Assembly: GCA_045863035.1 (NCBI GenBank)
Contig: BTUV01000004.1
Coordinates: 62,001 to 126,000, forward strand
Direction: 5' to 3'
DNA from: H2-BAC3 sp045863035
GTDB lineage: Bacteria; Bacteroidota; Ignavibacteria; Ignavibacteriales; Ignavibacteriaceae
DNA: 64,000 bases
The position numbers and the translations under genes are program-made. A model generated the notes under the pieces. The model ran no database searches and was not told where the DNA came from. It saw only the letters and a program-made list of their open reading frames with translations. This document shows, in pieces, positions 63,345 to 64,000 of this stretch (positions within the stretch are counted from its first letter, which is position 1; each line of letters starts with the position of its first letter).

Positions 63345-64000
63345 TGAACTCCTCAACAATTGAGTCAATTGCACAGATAGTTGGCACAAAGAACGTTTTA
63401 ACCTCTGAAGAGGATAAGATTGTATATTCATACGATGGAACACCATTGTTGCACCAGAAACCGGAAGCAGTTGTTTTTCCTGAAACGGCCGAACACATTT
63501 CACAGCTTTTAAAGCTCGCAAAGGAAGATGGATTCAGAATAGTACCCCGCGGTTCAGGTACCGGTTTAAGCGGCGGCTCGATACCTGTTGAAAACAGCAT
63601 TGCCTTGGTTATGACTCGTTGGAATAAAATACTTGAAGTAGATGAATCTAACCTGACAGCTACTGTTCAGCCGGGAGTTATCACCTCACATCTTCATAAG
63701 GAAGCAGAAAAAAGAGGACTTTTTTATCCTCCCGATCCCGGCAGTATGAATATCTGTACGTTAGGCGGTAATGTTGCTGAAAACGCCGGTGGTCTGCGTG
63801 GGCTGAAATATGGGGTTACAAAAGATTACGTTATGGGAATGGAATTAGTACTTCCGGATGGGCAGATTTTAACTATCGGCGGTAAAAATGTTAAAGATGT
63901 TGCCGGTTACAGTCTAAAAGATGTTTTCATCGGTAGTGAGGGGACACTCGGCATCATAACAAAAATTGATTTGAAACTTATTCCCAAACCGACTTCTTCA
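63344..64000 (+). CDS. FAD-linked oxidase, GlcD/lactate dehydrogenase-like, 3' truncated
   Basis: Open frame of 219 codons from the ATG overlapping the previous stop (TGATG) to the window edge, no stop. FAD-binding PCMH domain: PRGSGTGLSGGSIP, PPDPGSMNICTLGGNVAENA, ELVLPDG and FIGSEGTLGIIT are all diagnostic. Oxidises a 2-hydroxy acid such as glycolate or D-lactate. Its closeness to the shell genes (3.5 kb) is not enough to call it microcompartment cargo. No encapsulation peptide is seen at the N terminus. Confidence 0.9.
   Translation, partial: MNSSTIESIAQIVGTKNVLTSEEDKIVYSYDGTPLLHQKPEAVVFPETAEHISQLLKLAKEDGFRIVPRGSGTGLSGGSIPVENSIALVMTRWNKILEVDESNLTATVQPGVITSHLHKEAEKRGLFYPPDPGSMNICTLGGNVAENAGGLRGLKYGVTKDYVMGMELVLPDGQILTIGGKNVKDVAGYSLKDVFIGSEGTLGIITKIDLKLIPKPTSS

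Noticed and set aside
63344..64000. GlcD-like oxidase as microcompartment signature enzyme
   Set aside because: No encapsulation peptide, separated from the shell genes by four unrelated genes, and oxygen- or quinone-linked GlcD is not a typical core enzyme.

Overview
The window looks like a chromosomal segment of a free-living, moderately AT-rich member of the Bacteroidota/FCB group, most likely an Ignavibacteria-like lineage. The evidence is a type IX secretion sortase (PorU) and PorV with cargo proteins carrying YPNP-type C-terminal sorting domains, a LexA repressor (uncommon in mainstream Bacteroidota), bacterial microcompartment shell genes, and several promoters matching the Bacteroidota pattern TTTG-N19-21-TAnnTTTG. 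One run of 100 N shows that the record is a scaffold. No phage, IS element or CRISPR array is visible.

Layout. 0-7.7 kb: 3' end of dnaK, a histone-deacetylase-fold hydrolase (minus strand), a PcrA/UvrD helicase, a secreted GHL10-type glycosidase and a PPi-signature phosphofructokinase, several closed by clear Rho-independent terminators. 7.7-14.6 kb: an unlisted 34-codon membrane peptide diverges from an operon of two SGNH proteins, a FAAL-like acyl-AMP ligase, an acyl carrier protein, an MBOAT acyltransferase and an NlpC/P60 peptidase. The gene set parallels DltA-C-B-D and suggests acylation of a surface polymer. It runs on into a muropeptide epimerase, two M16 peptidases and a GH9 lipoprotein (to 20.2 kb).

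20.3-34.5 kb: a candidate synthase-dependent exopolysaccharide locus. It holds a KaiC-like ATPase with a degenerate GGDEF-like tail, a TPR/beta-barrel export protein, a paralogue of the MBOAT-linked SGNH protein, a processive GT2 synthase, a one-helix Pro/Gln-rich protein, a membrane-anchored protein with a degenerate deacetylase fold, an Fn3 protein and a multi-PAS hybrid kinase with a degraded ATPase domain. A related 17-bp palindromic motif lies upstream of both the KaiC-like gene and the synthase gene.

34.5-39.3 kb: lexA overlapping a DUF72 gene behind a nested dyad operator, tRNA-Leu(CAA), the assembly gap, exonuclease III, a HAD phosphatase, tRNA-Glu(CTC), a [2Fe-2S] protein and endonuclease III. 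39.4-51.6 kb: porU, porV, an M6-like pseudopeptidase, a peptidase-MA/propeller/barrel protein and a DUF5683-like protein. 51.6-64 kb: housekeeping genes (der, CoA-disulfide-reductase-like, upp, rel, ruvX, ybbR-like, tmk, ctpA) that surround an isolated pair of microcompartment shell genes, ending in a truncated glcD-type FAD oxidase gene.
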